A stretch of 64,000 nucleotides of DNA from JAOUJD01 sp963841815 (GCA_963841815.1 CAWJEE010000010.1:62001-126000); one strand, 5' to 3'. Counted from the stretch's first letter, positions 45,794 to 54,590 are shown. Notes: generated from the letters alone by a model not told the origin. Translations and numbers: made by a program.

Positions 45794-46315
45794 TCAGCCC
45801 ACGATGTCCTCGACGGCCTTGCCGCGCTTGGCGGCGATCTCGGCCGGGGTGCGCAACTGCGCCAGCGCGTTCAGCGTCGCGCGCACCAGGTTGTACGGGT
45901 TGGTCGACCCGTGCGATTTCGCCACGATGTTGCGCACGCCCATCACGTCGAACACGGCGCGCATCGGTCCGCCGGCAATCACGCCGGTGCCGTCCGCCGC
46001 CGGGGCCAGCAGCACCTTGGAGGCGCCGTGCTTGCCTTCTACCGTGTGGTGCACGGTCCCGTTCTTCAGCGGGATGCGCTCCATGCCGCGGCGCGCGGCT
46101 TCCATCGCCTTCTGCACGGCGACCGGCACCTCACGCGCCTTGCCCTTGCCCATGCCGATGCGGCCATCGCCGTCGCCGACGACCGTCAGCGCCGCGAAAC
46201 CGAGGATGCGGCCGCCCTTCACCACCTTGGTGACGCGGTTGACCGCAATCATCTTTTCCTTCAGGCCGTCGTCGCGCTCGTTCTGCGGCATGCCCTTCGG
46301 TTGAACTCTCGCCAT
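45794..46315 (-). CDS. rpsE: 30S ribosomal protein S5
   Basis: Protein at the mRNA entry channel; affects accuracy. The 173 residues have EKMIAVNRVTKVVKGGRILG, GDGDGRIGMGKGKAREVPVA and VFDVMGVRNIVAKSHGSTNP. Between rplR and rpmD. Confidence 0.97.
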   Translation of the reverse strand: MARVQPKGMPQNERDDGLKEKMIAVNRVTKVVKGGRILGFAALTVVGDGDGRIGMGKGKAREVPVAVQKAMEAARRGMERIPLKNGTVHHTVEGKHGASKVLLAPAADGTGVIAGGPMRAVFDVMGVRNIVAKSHGSTNPYNLVRATLNALAQLRTPAEIAAKRGKAVEDIVG

Positions 46316-46324
46316 CTCTGCCCC

Positions 46325-46693
46325 TTAGAACTTCAGGCCGGCTTCACGCGCGGCGTCGGCCAGCGCCTTGACGCGGCCGTGATAACGGAATCCGGCGCGG
46401 TCGAACGCCACTTGCTCGACGCCCGCTGCCTGGGCTTTCTTCGCAATGCGCTCGCCGATCAGCTTCGCGGCGTTCGCATTCCCGCCCTTGCCCTGCACGG
46501 ACGCGAGCTGGTTGCGCACTTCGGCTTCGGCGGTGGACGCGCTCGCCAGCACCTTGCTGCCATCGGCCGAAATCACGCTGGCGTAGATGTGCTGGTTAGT
46601 GCGGGTCACCGTCAGCCGGTTCACCTTCTGCAGCGAAATACGCGCACGCGTGGCGCGCGCGCGGCGGAGTCGGGATGCTTTCTTGTCGATCAT
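46325..46693 (-). CDS. rplR: 50S ribosomal protein L18
   Basis: 5S rRNA-binding protein, 122 residues (E. coli 117). It has RLTVTRTNQHIYASVISADG and the C-terminal AFDRAGFRYHGRVKALADAA. Nine bases before rpsE. Confidence 0.97.
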   Translation of the reverse strand: MIDKKASRLRRARATRARISLQKVNRLTVTRTNQHIYASVISADGSKVLASASTAEAEVRNQLASVQGKGGNANAAKLIGERIAKKAQAAGVEQVAFDRAGFRYHGRVKALADAAREAGLKF

Positions 46694-46711
46694 GGTCTGT
46701 GCCTCGTCCCG

Positions 46712-47245
46712 CTACTTCTTCTTGGTCTCTTTGATGATGACCGCCTCGCCGACGTACCGCACGCCCTTGCCCTTGTACGGCTCGGGCGGCTTGTAGCCGC
46801 GGACTTCCGCCGCAACCTGGCCGACTTTCTGCTTGTCGGCGCCCTTGATGACGATCTCCGTCTGCGTCGGCGTTTCGCACTTCACGCCGGCCGGCATCGC
46901 GTGCACCACCGGGTGCGAGAAGCCGAGCGACAGGTTGAGCTTGTCGCCCTGGGCCTGCGCTCGATAGCCGACGCCGACCAGCGCCAGGCGCTTTTCGAAG
47001 CCCTTCGACACGCCGGTCACCATGCCCGCGACCAGCGCGCGCATCGTGCCGCTCATCGCCTTGGCCTCGCGCGACTCGTCCGCCGCCGCGAACGTGATCT
47101 GGCCGTCGGCGACCGCGATCGCGACGCGCGGCGTCATCGCCTGCGTGAGCGTGCCCAGCGGGCCCTTCACCGTGATCTTGTCGTCCGCGATCTGGATGTC
47201 GACACCCTTCGCGACCTCGACCGGTACTCGTGCAATTCGAGACAT
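46712..47245 (-). CDS. rplF: 50S ribosomal protein L6
   Basis: Binds 23S rRNA near the factor site; 177 residues as in E. coli. It has MSRIARVPVEVAKGVDIQI and the C-terminal GQVAAEVRGYKPPEPYKGKG. Confidence 0.97.
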   Translation of the reverse strand: MSRIARVPVEVAKGVDIQIADDKITVKGPLGTLTQAMTPRVAIAVADGQITFAAADESREAKAMSGTMRALVAGMVTGVSKGFEKRLALVGVGYRAQAQGDKLNLSLGFSHPVVHAMPAGVKCETPTQTEIVIKGADKQKVGQVAAEVRGYKPPEPYKGKGVRYVGEAVIIKETKKK

Positions 47246-47266
47246 GTTTCTCTCCGCCGTGTCCGG

Positions 47267-47662
47267 TTACGCCACGTAGCAGATGACTTCGCCGCCCACG
47301 CCCTGGGTGCGGGCCTTGCGCTCCGTCATCACGCCGCGTGACGTCGACACGATCGCCACGCCCAGTCCGTTCATCACTTCGGGCAGGTCGTTGCGGCTCT
47401 TGTAGATGCGAAGGCCCGGCCGGGACACGCGCTCGAGGCGCTCGATCACCGGACGGCCCGCGTAGTACTTCAGGCCGATCCGCAGTTGCGGCTTGCCGTC
47501 GTTCGGGTTGACCTCGAAGCCATCGATGTAGCCCTCGTCCTTGAGGACGCCGGCGATGGCCACCTTCAGCTTCGATGCCGGCATCACGACCTCGGTCTTC
47601 TCGACGCCCTGGGCGTTCCGAATACGGGTCAGCATGTCGGCGATGGGATCACTCATGCTCAT
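47267..47662 (-). CDS. rpsH: 30S ribosomal protein S8
   Basis: Central-domain 16S binder; in E. coli it represses the spc operon. The 131 residues from MSMSDPIADMLTRIRNAQ include STSRGVMTERKARTQGVGGE. The chosen ATG has GGAG eight bases upstream; a second ATG lies two codons later. Confidence 0.97.
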   Translation of the reverse strand: MSMSDPIADMLTRIRNAQGVEKTEVVMPASKLKVAIAGVLKDEGYIDGFEVNPNDGKPQLRIGLKYYAGRPVIERLERVSRPGLRIYKSRNDLPEVMNGLGVAIVSTSRGVMTERKARTQGVGGEVICYVA

Positions 47663-47678
47663 CGTTCGATCTCCTCGC

Positions 47679-47984
47679 TTACCAGCTGGCCTTGACCAGG
47701 CCCGGGATGTCGCCTCGCATCGCGGCTTCGCGGATCTTCATCCGCGCCAAGCCGAACTTACGGAACGTGCCGCGCGGACGGCCGGTGATGTCGCAACGAT
47801 TGCGCAGCCGGCTGGGGCTGGAATTGCGCGGCAGCGCCTGCAGGCGCTTCATCGCGTCCATGCGCTCGTCCATCGAGCGGGTCTGGTCGTCGATGATCGC
47901 CTTCAGCTCGGCGCGCCTGGCCGCGTACTTCTTGACGGTCGCTTCGCGCTTGGCTTCGCGGTTCTTAAGCGAAAGTTTTGCCAT
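47679..47984 (-). CDS. rpsN: 30S ribosomal protein S14, zinc-free type
   Basis: One hundred and one residues, the long C-minus form without the CxxC pairs. It has NRCDITGRPRGTFRKFGLAR near the C-terminus. Confidence 0.97.
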   Translation of the reverse strand: MAKLSLKNREAKREATVKKYAARRAELKAIIDDQTRSMDERMDAMKRLQALPRNSSPSRLRNRCDITGRPRGTFRKFGLARMKIREAAMRGDIPGLVKASW

Positions 47985-48006
47985 GTATCCCTCTAGGACA
48001 CCGTGC

Positions 48007-48546
48007 TCAATTACGGAACGGGAACCGGAAGGCGGCCAGAAGCGCCTTGGCTTCCTCGTCCGATTTCGCGGTGGTCGTGATGCTGATGTTCATTCCCCGG
48101 AGCTTGTCGATCTTGTCGTACTCGATCTCCGGGAAGATGATCTGTTCCTTCAGGCCGATGTTGTAGTTGCCTCGACCGTCGAAGGCACGACCCGACACGC
48201 CGCGGAAGTCGCGCACGCGCGGGAACGCCACTGTCACCAGGCGGTCCAGGAACTCGTACATCCGCTCGCCGCGCAGCGTGACCATCGTGCCGATGGCCAG
48301 GTTCTCGCGGATCTTGAAGTTGGCGATGGCCTTGCGGGCCTTCGTCACGACCGGCTTCTGGCCGGCGATCTTGATCAGGTCGCCGACGGCCATGTCGATG
48401 TTCTTCTTGTCATTGACCGCTTCGCCGACGCCCATGTTCAGCGTGATCTTCGTGATCCGCGGGACCTGCATCACGGTCTTGTAGCCGAACTGCTTCATCA
48501 GGTCCGGCACGACCTTCTCACGGTACTGGGTCTGGAAACGCGCCAT
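48007..48546 (-). CDS. rplE: 50S ribosomal protein L5
   Basis: 5S rRNA-binding protein contacting the P-site tRNA; 179 residues as in E. coli. It has PRITKITLNMGVGEAVNDKK and the C-terminal MNISITTTAKSDEEAKALLA. In E. coli the S8 repressor site overlaps the start of this gene. Confidence 0.97.
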   Translation of the reverse strand: MARFQTQYREKVVPDLMKQFGYKTVMQVPRITKITLNMGVGEAVNDKKNIDMAVGDLIKIAGQKPVVTKARKAIANFKIRENLAIGTMVTLRGERMYEFLDRLVTVAFPRVRDFRGVSGRAFDGRGNYNIGLKEQIIFPEIEYDKIDKLRGMNISITTTAKSDEEAKALLAAFRFPFRN

Positions 48547-48558
48547 GCCAGCTCCCCC

Positions 48559-48879
48559 TTACGCCTTTGCGCCGACAACGGCGCCATTGCTCTTGAACAC
48601 GCGCATCTTCTTGCCTTCGACCAGCTTGATGCCGACGCGGTCACCCTTGCTCGTCGCCGGGTTGAACAGCATCACGTTGCTCGCGTGGATCGGCATGGTC
48701 TTGTCGCTGATGCCGCCGGCCACGCCCTTCATCGGGTTCGGCCGCACGTGCTTCTTGACGACGTTGATGCCCTCGACGACGAGGTGATCGGCATCGACCC
48801 GGCGCAGCACCGTGCCGCGCTTGCCCTTGTCCTTGCCTGCGATGACGACGACTTCGTCGCCCTTGCGGATACGTTCCAT
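48559..48879 (-). CDS. rplX: 50S ribosomal protein L24
   Basis: Early assembly initiator at the 23S 5' end. The 106 residues have the KOW motif IRKGDEVVVIAGKDKGKRG. Twelve bases before rplE. Confidence 0.96.
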   Translation of the reverse strand: MERIRKGDEVVVIAGKDKGKRGTVLRRVDADHLVVEGINVVKKHVRPNPMKGVAGGISDKTMPIHASNVMLFNPATSKGDRVGIKLVEGKKMRVFKSNGAVVGAKA

Positions 48880-48888
48880 GGCGTTTCC

Positions 48889-49257
48889 TTACAGCACTTC
48901 GGGAGCGAGCGACACGATCTTCATGAAGCGCTCGGTACGCAGTTCACGCGTGACCGGTCCGAAGATGCGGGTGCCGATCGGCTCCAGCTTCGCGTTGAGC
49001 AGGACGGCGGCGTTGCCGTCGAACTTGATCGCCGAGCCATCGCCGCGGCGCAGGCCCTTGGCGGTGCGGACGACCACCGCGTTGTAGACCTCGCCCTTCT
49101 TGACGCGACCGCGCGGCGCGGCTTCCTTGACCGACACCTTGATGACGTCGCCAATGCCGGCATAGCGGCGCTTGGATCCGCCCAACACCTTGATACACAT
49201 CACTGACCGCGCGCCGGTGTTGTCGGCGACGTCCAGCACCGTTTGCATCTGGATCAT
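48889..49257 (-). CDS. rplN: 50S ribosomal protein L14
   Basis: Intersubunit-bridge protein. From MIQMQTVLDVADNTGARSVM it is 122 residues (E. coli 123), ending RFMKIVSLAPEVL. The frame stays open upstream to 49401, but that part is not L14-like. It is the first gene after the 366-base leader, so it heads the spc group. Confidence 0.97.
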   Translation of the reverse strand: MIQMQTVLDVADNTGARSVMCIKVLGGSKRRYAGIGDVIKVSVKEAAPRGRVKKGEVYNAVVVRTAKGLRRGDGSAIKFDGNAAVLLNAKLEPIGTRIFGPVTRELRTERFMKIVSLAPEVL

Positions 49258-49623
49258 GGCTGCCCCAATGGCTACTGCTCGATAACTTCTGCTGACTCTT
49301 TCACCAACTTGCTTCGTCGCTACCGCTGAACTGCGCGACGAGCAGTCTTGGCCCCGTCCGGGTTGGAGAACCGGCGGCGCTTCCGTCCTGACCCCGTTCA
49401 CCGGGGCCCGTCCCGCATCGCGGGCGGACCGGGGCGCCTGCCTGCCCTGGAAACCAAACCTAACCTCTGAAACCTGATGCCCTGTGCTGCCTTCCGTACT
49501 GCCTTGCCGGCCTTGGCCCTACTCCTGTTCCGGCGGGACTCAACCGGTGCAGGAAACCAGAAGCGGCGAAGCCCGCAAGTATATCCCGCAGCGCGTCAAC
49601 GCCGCAACCCGCGGGCGTGCCTC
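49258..49623 (-). promoter_or_regulatory. Leader and promoter region of the spc group (rpsQ-rplN gap)
   Basis: A 366-base gap breaks the otherwise tight S10-spc cluster. It holds a promoter candidate (49578-49607) close to the rpsQ end, leaving a leader of about 310 bases before rplN. Short GC-rich hairpins (for example GCCCG...CGGGC near 49410-49430) and several GGTTT/CCTGG words are present. No known riboswitch was recognised. Confidence 0.6.
49578..49607 (-). promoter_or_regulatory. Candidate sigma70 promoter for rplN and downstream genes
   Basis: On the minus strand TTGCGG (49607-49602) and TATACT (49583-49578) are 18 bases apart, placed just past the rpsQ stop. The -10 box matches at five of six positions. 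Confidence 0.55.
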
Positions 49624-49893
49624 TCAGATCGTCTGCACCGTCTCGACCACGCGAGTGACCGCCCAGGTCTTGGTCCTGGACAGCGGTCGCGATTCGGCGA
49701 TCTCGACGATGTCGCCCTCGTTCAGCGCATCGGTCTCGTCATGCGCGTGGTACTTGTTCGACTTGACGATGTACTTGCCGTAGAGCGGATGCTTGACGCG
49801 GCGCTCGACCAGCACCGTCACCGTCTTGTCCATCTTGTTGCTGACGACGCGGCCAACCAGCGTGCGCGTCAGGGATTTCTTCTCGGCGTTCAT
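49624..49893 (-). CDS. rpsQ: 30S ribosomal protein S17
   Basis: Early 16S-binding OB-fold protein. The 89 residues have LVGRVVSNKMDKTVTVLVER and HDETDALNEGDIVEIAESRP. The ATG overlaps the rpmC stop (ATGA). Last gene before the spc leader. Confidence 0.97.
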   Translation of the reverse strand: MNAEKKSLTRTLVGRVVSNKMDKTVTVLVERRVKHPLYGKYIVKSNKYHAHDETDALNEGDIVEIAESRPLSRTKTWAVTRVVETVQTI

Positions 49894-50084
49894 TTGGCGG
49901 CGACCTTCTGGCTCAGGACGGTGCGGACGCGCGCGATGTCGCGGCGCGTGCGCTGCAGCTGGGTGGTGTTCTGCAGCTGCTGGGTTGCGTGCTGCATGCG
50001 CAGCGAGAAATGCGCCTTCTGCAGCTCCTGCAGCTCCTTCTCGAGGGCGGCGACGTCCTTGGTGCGCAGTTCCTTGGCGTTCAT
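49890..50084 (-). CDS. rpmC: 50S ribosomal protein L29
   Basis: Two-helix protein at the exit tunnel, 64 residues (E. coli 63). It starts MNAKELRTKDVAALEKELQE and has LRMQHATQQLQNTTQLQ. Eleven bases after rplP. Confidence 0.96.
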   Translation of the reverse strand: MNAKELRTKDVAALEKELQELQKAHFSLRMQHATQQLQNTTQLQRTRRDIARVRTVLSQKVAAK

Positions 50085-50095
50085 GCGCGTTCTCC

Positions 50096-50512
50096 TTACT
50101 GGCCGAGCTGACGGACGACGAACGTCGTCTTCAGCGGCAGCTTGGCGGCGGCGAGTGCAAAGGCCTCCCGCGCCATGGTTTCGTTGACGCCGTCGAGTTC
50201 ATAGACGACGTTGCCGGGCCGCACCTCGGCCACCCAGTACTCCGGGTTGCCCTTGCCGTTGCCCATGCGGACCTCGGCCGGCTTCTGGGAGATCGGTTTG
50301 TCCGGGAACACGCGGATCCACACGCGGCCGCCGCGCTTGATGTGGCGGCTGATCGCGCGGCGGGCCGCTTCGATCTGGCGGGCGGTCAGGCGACCACGCT
50401 CGGTCACCTTCAGACCGAACTCGCCGAACGAGACGTTGGCGCCGCGCAGGGCCAGGCCGCGGTTGCGACCCTTGTGCTCCTTGCGGTACTTGCGTCGAGC
50501 GGGTTGCAGCAT
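50096..50512 (-). CDS. rplP: 50S ribosomal protein L16
   Basis: Protein near the peptidyl-transferase centre and A site; 138 residues. It starts MLQPARRKYRKEHKGRNRGL and has RGGRVWIRVFPDKPISQKPA and MGNGKGNPEYWVAEVRPG. Two bases after rpsC. Confidence 0.97.
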   Translation of the reverse strand: MLQPARRKYRKEHKGRNRGLALRGANVSFGEFGLKVTERGRLTARQIEAARRAISRHIKRGGRVWIRVFPDKPISQKPAEVRMGNGKGNPEYWVAEVRPGNVVYELDGVNETMAREAFALAAAKLPLKTTFVVRQLGQ

Positions 50513-50514
50513 GA

Positions 50515-51420
50515 TTACTCTCCGTCTTTCGCGCCGCCCTCGGGCTTGGCGTCACCCGGGGTCTTGGCCGCCACCTTGCGCACACGCTTGACGACCGGCT
50601 TGGCAGCGGTGTCCTTCGGTGGCTCGGCAGGCGCCGCCTCGGCGGTCTTGGTCTCGGTCGTCTTGGCATCAGCCGTCTTGCGTGCCGGCCGCTTGGCCGG
50701 GGGTCGGCGATCGCCGCTCGGGCGGTCGGAACGCGGACGGCGCTCCTCGCGGTCCGGCGCCGGCGAGTCCGTGGCGGCCGGGGCGGCTCCGCTAGCCAGT
50801 CTGTCGCCCTTGTAGACCCAGCACTTGACGCCGATGACGCCATACGTGGTCTTGGCTTCCGAGAAGCCGTAATCGATGTCGGCGCGCAGCGTGTGCAGCG
50901 GCACGCGGCCTTCGCGGTACCACTCGGTCCGCGCGATCTCGATGCCGTTCAGGCGGCCGGCGCTCATGAGCTTGATGCCCTGCGCTCCCAGGCGCATCGC
51001 GTTCTGCATCGCGCGCTTCATCGCGCGACGGAACATGATGCGCTTCTCGAGCTGCTGGGTGATCGAGTCGGCGATCAGCTGCGCGTCGAGTTCCGGCTTG
51101 CGGATTTCCTCGATGTTCACGTGCACGGGCACGCCGAGCATCTTCTGCAGCGTGGCCTTCAGCGTCTCGATGTCCTCGCCCTTCTTGCCGATCACGACAC
51201 CCGGACGCGCCGAGTAGATCGTGATGCGGGCGTTCTTCGCGGGGCGCTCGATGACGATGCGGCCGACCGAGGCGCTGCGCAGCTTCTTGCGCAGGTACTC
51301 GCGGACCTTCAGGTCCTCGCCCAGCATCCTGGGAAACGCCGGACCGGTGGCGAACCAGCGAGAGGTCCAGTTCCGCGTGACAGGCAGGCGGAATCCGGTG
51401 GGATTGATCTTTTGACCCAT
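50515..51420 (-). CDS. rpsC: 30S ribosomal protein S3 with long basic C-terminal extension
   Basis: mRNA entry-site protein with KH domain (ITIYSARPGVVIGKKGEDIE). It is 301 residues against 233 in E. coli. The core ends near VKCWVYKGDRLASG (about residue 216). The remaining 85 residues are low-complexity Pro/Ala/Lys/Thr/Arg (RPARKTADAKTTETKTAEAA and similar). Confidence 0.96.
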   Translation of the reverse strand: MGQKINPTGFRLPVTRNWTSRWFATGPAFPRMLGEDLKVREYLRKKLRSASVGRIVIERPAKNARITIYSARPGVVIGKKGEDIETLKATLQKMLGVPVHVNIEEIRKPELDAQLIADSITQQLEKRIMFRRAMKRAMQNAMRLGAQGIKLMSAGRLNGIEIARTEWYREGRVPLHTLRADIDYGFSEAKTTYGVIGVKCWVYKGDRLASGAAPAATDSPAPDREERRPRSDRPSGDRRPPAKRPARKTADAKTTETKTAEAAPAEPPKDTAAKPVVKRVRKVAAKTPGDAKPEGGAKDGE

Positions 51421-51427
51421 GGTTGCC

Positions 51428-51772
51428 CTATTTCTTCGGTTTGGCGTCGCCGACCGTCACGAAGATGTGACAGGTCTTCTTCTCGATCCGCGTGCCGCGG
51501 CCCTTGGCGCGCGCGGCGAAGCGCCGCTGCACCGGGCCCTTCTCGACATAGATGCGCGTGACACGCAGCTCGTCGATGTCGGCGCCGTCGTTGTGCTCGG
51601 CGTTCGCGATCGCGGACTCGAGCGCCTTCTTGATCAGTCCGGCCGCCTTCTTCTGCGTGAACGACAGGATGTTCAGCGCCTTGTCGACCGGCTTGCCGCG
51701 AACCAGGTCCGCAACCAGCCGGCCCTTCTGGGGAGACAGGCGCGCGCCCTTGACGATTGCTGTGGTTTCCAT
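51428..51772 (-). CDS. rplV: 50S ribosomal protein L22
   Basis: Exit-tunnel protein, 114 residues from METTAIVKGARLSPQKGRLV. It includes the tunnel-loop region ending GPVQRRFAARAKGRGTRIEK. The in-frame upstream codons to 51820 are not L22-like. Confidence 0.97.
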   Translation of the reverse strand: METTAIVKGARLSPQKGRLVADLVRGKPVDKALNILSFTQKKAAGLIKKALESAIANAEHNDGADIDELRVTRIYVEKGPVQRRFAARAKGRGTRIEKKTCHIFVTVGDAKPKK

Positions 51773-51782
51773 CGTGCTCACC

Positions 51783-52067
51783 CTACTTCTTGGACACGGC
51801 GGTTTTCTTGTCCGCCGCATGGCCCTTGAAGGTCCGCGTCAGCGCGAATTCGCCGAGCTTGTGACCGACCATGTTTTCGTTGATGTACACCGGCACGTGC
51901 TGCTTGCCGTTGTGGACGGCGATCGTCAGGCCGATGAACTCCGGCAGGATGGTCGAGCGACGGGACCAGGTCTTGATCGGCTTCTTGTCGCGAGTGGCCT
52001 GTGCGGTTTCGATTTTCTTCTGCAGGTGGCCGTCGACGAACGGGCCCTTCTTCAGTGAACGAGACAT
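51783..52067 (-). CDS. rpsS: 30S ribosomal protein S19
   Basis: Head protein, 94 residues. It starts MSRSLKKGPFVDGHLQKKIE and has IKTWSRRSTILPEFIGLTIA and GHKLGEFALTRTFKGH. Ten bases after rplB. Confidence 0.97.
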   Translation of the reverse strand: MSRSLKKGPFVDGHLQKKIETAQATRDKKPIKTWSRRSTILPEFIGLTIAVHNGKQHVPVYINENMVGHKLGEFALTRTFKGHAADKKTAVSKK

Positions 52068-52077
52068 TCAGGCCCCC

Positions 52078-52905
52078 TTACTTCCGTTTCCGGCGCTGCA
52101 CGATCATCGTGTCAGTCCGCTTGTTGTTGCGCGTGCGATAGCCCTTGGTGAGCGTGCCCCACGGGCTGACCGGGTCGCGTTTGGTGCCAGTGCGACCCTC
52201 GCCACCGCCGTGCGGGTGATCGACCGGGTTCATCGCCACGCCGCGCACGGTCGGACGCACGCCGCGCCAGCGCATCGCACCCGCCTTGCCGATCTGGCGC
52301 AGGTTGTTCTCCTCGTTGCCGACTTCGCCGATGGTGGCGCGGCAATCGATCAGCACGCGGCGGATCTCGCCGGAGCGCAGCCGGAGCTGCGCGTAGCTGC
52401 CCTCGCGCGCCAGCAGCTGGACGGACGCGCCCGCCGACCGCGCGAGCTGCGCGCCCTTGCCGGGCAACATCTCGACGCAGTGAACCGTCGTGCCCACCGG
52501 AATGTTGCGCAGGGGCAGCGTGTTGCCGACACGGATAGGCGCTTCGTTCCCGCTCATCAGCTGCGCGCCGACCGTCAGGCCCTTGGACGCGATGATGTAG
52601 CGGCGCTCGCCGTCGGCGTAGCACAGCAGCGCGATGTGGGCCGACCGGTTCGGGTCGTACTCCAGGCGCTCGACCTTGGCGGCGATGCCGTCCTTGTTGC
52701 GCTTGAAGTCGATCACGCGATAGGCCTGCTTGTGGCCGCCGCCCTTGTGCCGCATCGTGATGCGGCCGTGGTTGTTGCGGCCCGACCCGCGGATCTGCTT
52801 CTCGGTCAGCGACGCGAGCGGCCTGCCCTTGTGCAGGTTGGCGTTGACGACCTTGACGACTCCACGCCGGCCGGCAGACGTCGGTTTGACTTTCACCAGC
52901 GCCAT
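52078..52905 (-). CDS. rplB: 50S ribosomal protein L2
   Basis: Peptidyl-transferase-centre protein, 275 residues (E. coli 273). It has KGRPLASLTEKQIRGSGRNN and the functional histidine loop GVAMNPVDHPHGGGEGRTG. Adjacent to rplW with no gap. Confidence 0.98.
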   Translation of the reverse strand: MALVKVKPTSAGRRGVVKVVNANLHKGRPLASLTEKQIRGSGRNNHGRITMRHKGGGHKQAYRVIDFKRNKDGIAAKVERLEYDPNRSAHIALLCYADGERRYIIASKGLTVGAQLMSGNEAPIRVGNTLPLRNIPVGTTVHCVEMLPGKGAQLARSAGASVQLLAREGSYAQLRLRSGEIRRVLIDCRATIGEVGNEENNLRQIGKAGAMRWRGVRPTVRGVAMNPVDHPHGGGEGRTGTKRDPVSPWGTLTKGYRTRNNKRTDTMIVQRRKRK

Positions 52906-53205
52906 TTACTTCACCTCTTGCGCGAAGTTGATTTCCTGACCCGGCTTGAGCGACACGTACGCCTTGCGCACGTTGCCGCGACGGCCCTCGAACCGGCCGA
53001 AGCGCTTCGTCTTGCCCTTGGTGTTCAGGATCTGCACGGATTCGACCTGCACCTTGAAGAGCAGCTCGACCGCGGCCTTGACTTCCGGTTTGGTCGCGTC
53101 GTGCTTCACGCGGAACGCGACCTGTTCGTTCTTCTCGCCGATCATCGTGCTCTTCTCGGAGACGATGGGCGCGAGCAGCACGCTGTAAAGACGGTCCTGG
53201 CTCAT
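52906..53205 (-). CDS. rplW: 50S ribosomal protein L23
   Basis: Exit-site docking protein for SRP and trigger factor. The 99 residues start MSQDRLYSVLLAPIVSEKST and have FKVQVESVQILNTKGKTKRF. The ATG overlaps the rplD stop (ATGA). Confidence 0.97.
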   Translation of the reverse strand: MSQDRLYSVLLAPIVSEKSTMIGEKNEQVAFRVKHDATKPEVKAAVELLFKVQVESVQILNTKGKTKRFGRFEGRRGNVRKAYVSLKPGQEINFAQEVK

Positions 53206-53822
53206 CCCCACATCTCCTCGAGCTTGGCGATCGCCGGCTTCGTGACCACCACGTTCTTGTAGTGGATCAGCGAGAGCGGGTCCGCGTAGCGCGGCTCGAC
53301 CACCATGACGTTCTTCAGGTTGCGCGACGCGAGATACAGGTTCTCGTCCACGGCCTCGGTGATGATCAGGACGGACTCGAGCCCCATCGCCTTCAGCTTC
53401 TCCGCCAGCGGCTTGGTCTTGGGAGAATCGACCGTCCATCCGTCGACGACCGCAATGCGGCCATCGCGCGCGAGCCGCGACAGGATCGACGCCATGCCCG
53501 CCCGGTACATCTTCTTGTTCACCTTCTGGGTGAAGTTCTCGTCCGGCGAGTTCGGGAACGTGCGGCCACCCCCACGCCAGATCGGGCTCGACGACATGCC
53601 GGCGCGCGCGCGCCCGGTGCCCTTCTGGCGCCACGGCTTGCGCGTCGAGTGCTTGACCGTCGTCCGGTCCTTCTGGGCCCGCGTGCCCTGGCGCGCGTTG
53701 GCCTGGTAGGCCACCACGATCTGGTGCACGAGCGCCTCGTTGTACTCACGGCCGAAGAGCGTCTCCGGCGCCGGCGTCGTGCCGTCGGCCTGGCCCTGGG
53801 CGTTCAACAGTTTCAGTTCCAT
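53202..53822 (-). CDS. rplD: 50S ribosomal protein L4
   Basis: Exit-tunnel protein; in E. coli also the S10-operon autorepressor. The 206 residues have HQIVVAYQANARQGTRAQKD and the tunnel loop KPWRQKGTGRARAGMSSSPI. The gene sits second after the rplC leader (54501-54678), which is a natural place to look for L4 control here. Confidence 0.97.
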   Translation of the reverse strand: MELKLLNAQGQADGTTPAPETLFGREYNEALVHQIVVAYQANARQGTRAQKDRTTVKHSTRKPWRQKGTGRARAGMSSSPIWRGGGRTFPNSPDENFTQKVNKKMYRAGMASILSRLARDGRIAVVDGWTVDSPKTKPLAEKLKAMGLESVLIITEAVDENLYLASRNLKNVMVVEPRYADPLSLIHYKNVVVTKPAIAKLEEMWG

Positions 53823-53831
53823 CGCGCCCCC

Positions 53832-54500
53832 TTATGCCTTCGCCGCCCTGGCCTTGACGGCCGGACGCACGACGACGTTGCCACCCGCCGAACCCGGGAC
53901 CGCACCGCGCACGAGCAGCAGCCCGCGCTCGATGTCGACACGGGCCACGACGAGGTTCTGCGTCGTGCGCTGCTCGTCGCCCAGGTGGCCCGCCATCCGC
54001 TTGCCGGGGAACACACGGCCCGGATCCTGGCGATTGCCGATCGAGCCCGGGGCGTTGGTCGACACGGAGTTGCCGTGCGTCGCGCGGTTCGACGAGAAGT
54101 GGTGGCGCTTGATCGCGCCGGCGAAGCCCTTGCCGATCGTCACGCCGGTGACGTCGACCTTCTGGCCCACGGCGAAGAAATCCGCGCCGATGGCCGCGCC
54201 GGGCTTCAACTCGCCCGCCTTGGCGGCGTCGATGCGGAATTCCCTGAGCACGGAGCCGGCCTCGACGCCGGCCTTGCTGTAGTGGCCGGCGATCGGCTTG
54301 GCAACGCGGGACGGCTTGCGGCTGCCGTAGGCGACCTGAACGGCGGAGTAGCCGTCGGTGTCGGCGGCTTTCACCTGGGTGACACGGTTGTTCGACACGT
54401 CGAGCACCGTGACCGGAACGGACTCGCCGTCATCGGTGAAGATACGCGTCATGCCGACTTTGCGGCCCAACAAACCAAGGGCCGAGCGGGTGTCGCTCAT
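53832..54500 (-). CDS. rplC: 50S ribosomal protein L3
   Basis: Early assembly protein reaching the peptidyl-transferase centre. It is 222 residues from MSDTRSALGLLGRKVGMTRI. It contains the loop HGNSVSTNAPGSIGNRQDPG, whose methylated Gln is known in E. coli. The ATG at 54500 has GGAGAA upstream. A promoter and leader hairpin precede it, splitting it from rpsJ. Confidence 0.97.
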   Translation of the reverse strand: MSDTRSALGLLGRKVGMTRIFTDDGESVPVTVLDVSNNRVTQVKAADTDGYSAVQVAYGSRKPSRVAKPIAGHYSKAGVEAGSVLREFRIDAAKAGELKPGAAIGADFFAVGQKVDVTGVTIGKGFAGAIKRHHFSSNRATHGNSVSTNAPGSIGNRQDPGRVFPGKRMAGHLGDEQRTTQNLVVARVDIERGLLLVRGAVPGSAGGNVVVRPAVKARAAKA

Positions 54501-54590
54501 TCTTTTCTCCATCCCCGACTTCAATTGGCCGGGACCCTGTTTGGGCACTCGGACGCGGACGTCCGGAGCCTGTTTACCTGCTCGTGAGCT

